Source: Subtercola boreus (GTDB lineage Bacteria > Actinomycetota > Actinomycetes > Actinomycetales > Microbacteriaceae). From it: a stretch of 64,000 nt of DNA. The notes under the pieces are model-generated. The model saw nothing but the letters and a program-made list of their open reading frames with translations, searched no databases and was not told where the DNA came from. Positions 63,378-64,000 of this stretch are shown here, in pieces. The stretch lies in contig NZ_VFOO01000001.1 of NCBI RefSeq assembly GCF_006716115.1, positions 3,348,001 through 3,412,000 of the forward strand, in the 5' to 3' direction. Numbering within the stretch: the stretch's first letter is position 1; each line of letters begins with the position of its first letter. The position numbers and the translations under genes are program-made.

Positions 63378-64000
63378 ATGCCGAAACAACGACGTTTGGA
63401 GCCCCTCGCCCCCTGGGTCGAGTTGAGCACCACCGCAGCCGACTACAAGAAGGCCGATCCAGCCCTGCTTGCGACGATGCTGGGCCAGCTGCACCTCATC
63501 CGCGCGTTCGAGGAGACGGTGCTCGAACTCGCCGGCGAGGGCCTCGTGCACGGCCCCGCACACTCCAGCATCGGTCAGGAGGGTGGCGCCGTCGGATCCA
63601 TCGTCGGCCTCCGCTCGACCGACGCGATCAACGGGTCGCACCGCGGGCACCACCAGTTCCTTGCCAAGGCCATCAACCACGTCTCGGGCGGCTCGCTCGA
63701 CCTCGGCGCGCTCGTCACGAGCGACATCCAGACCGTGCTGCAGCGCACGCTCGCCGAGATCCTCGGGCTCGCGCAGGGCTACTGCCGGGGTCGCGGCGGC
63801 TCGATGCACCTCCAGTGGTTCGAGGCCGGCGCGCTCGGCACGAACGCGATCGTCGGCGGCGGCGTCCCGCTCGGGGCCGGCAACGCGTGGTCGCAGAAGC
63901 ACGCCGGCACGACGGATGTGACGGTCAGCTACTTCGGCGACGGCGCGACGAACATCGGGTCGGTGCTCGAGACGATGAACCTTGCGGCCGCGTGGAAGCT
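63378..64000 (+). CDS. Thiamine-diphosphate dehydrogenase E1 component, alpha part (5' part)
   Basis: The first 207 residues of a 2-oxoacid or acetoin dehydrogenase E1; the frame is open to the window end. LIRAFEETVLELAGEGLVHG, SSIGQEGGAVG and SHRGHHQFLAK are alpha-subunit motifs, and the thiamine-diphosphate signature runs from GDGATNIGSVLETMNLAA. An alpha/beta fusion is possible because the rest is not visible. The divergent GntR-VOC pair shares its promoter region. Substrate unknown. Confidence 0.85.
   Translation, partial: MPKQRRLEPLAPWVELSTTAADYKKADPALLATMLGQLHLIRAFEETVLELAGEGLVHGPAHSSIGQEGGAVGSIVGLRSTDAINGSHRGHHQFLAKAINHVSGGSLDLGALVTSDIQTVLQRTLAEILGLAQGYCRGRGGSMHLQWFEAGALGTNAIVGGGVPLGAGNAWSQKHAGTTDVTVSYFGDGATNIGSVLETMNLAAAWK

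Overview
The window is chromosomal DNA from a high-GC Gram-positive bacterium. Short intergenic gaps, four-base ATGA/GTGA overlaps, frequent GTG starts, a BioQ/BioYMN biotin locus and a FHA-SEDS-PBP-PP2C-kinase locus all point to Actinomycetota. A member of the Microbacteriaceae is my best guess, but this is inference because no rRNA or other marker lies in the window. I see no tRNA, rRNA, CRISPR array or insertion sequence. No gap between genes exceeds about 240 bases.

Layout. 1-4591: valine (branched-chain) catabolism (MmsA, isobutyryl-CoA dehydrogenase, hydroxyisobutyryl-CoA hydrolase, MmsB, enoyl-CoA hydratase), facing a MarR regulator. 5312-8988: ketone-body type operon (CoA transferase A and B, thiolase) divergent from an IclR regulator. 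8998-9830: AbiF-like HEPN protein with a structured, probably non-coding leader. 9847-12911: TetR (BioQ-like) divergent from bioY-bioM-bioN plus a CHY zinc-finger gene. 13069-25105: a full oxidative L-fucose pathway (sugar ABC importer without ATPase, mutarotase, fucose dehydrogenase, lactonase, fuconate dehydratase, ketodeoxyfuconate dehydrogenase, diketo-acid hydrolase) with GntR and LacI regulators. 25135-26333: a frameshifted AAA ATPase.

26398-33033 holds a second sugar-acid locus: Zn-alcohol dehydrogenase, SDR, KDPG-type aldolase and KDG-type kinase, divergent from a class III CoA transferase, a binding-protein-like protein without signal peptide, and a MaoC hydratase. Its divergent promoter shares two DNA motifs with the fucose locus, so the two loci are probably co-regulated. 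33269-37268: VIT-like protein, Kup potassium transporter, MFS exporter. 37303-39584: an RsbQ-like hydrolase translationally coupled to a PAS-GAF-GGDEF protein. 39624-48768: pyridoxal kinase, two succinate-semialdehyde dehydrogenases, a Fic protein, a DMT transporter, Zn- and Fe-alcohol dehydrogenases. 48802-50258: a HipBA toxin-antitoxin pair.

50485-61189 is the most unusual part. Seven tightly packed genes encode a membrane-anchored FHA protein, a SEDS (RodA/FtsW)-penicillin-binding protein fusion, an unknown protein, a PP2C phosphatase, a Ser/Thr kinase with five membrane spans and an outside domain, a zinc-ribbon GTPase-like protein and a GAP1-like partner. It looks like a duplicated and rewired version of the actinobacterial fha-pstP-rodA-pbpA-pkn cell-envelope locus joined to a GTPase/GAP1 pair of the kind seen in conflict systems. 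The window ends with an unknown coiled-coil protein, a GntR-VOC pair and the start of a thiamine-diphosphate dehydrogenase E1 gene.
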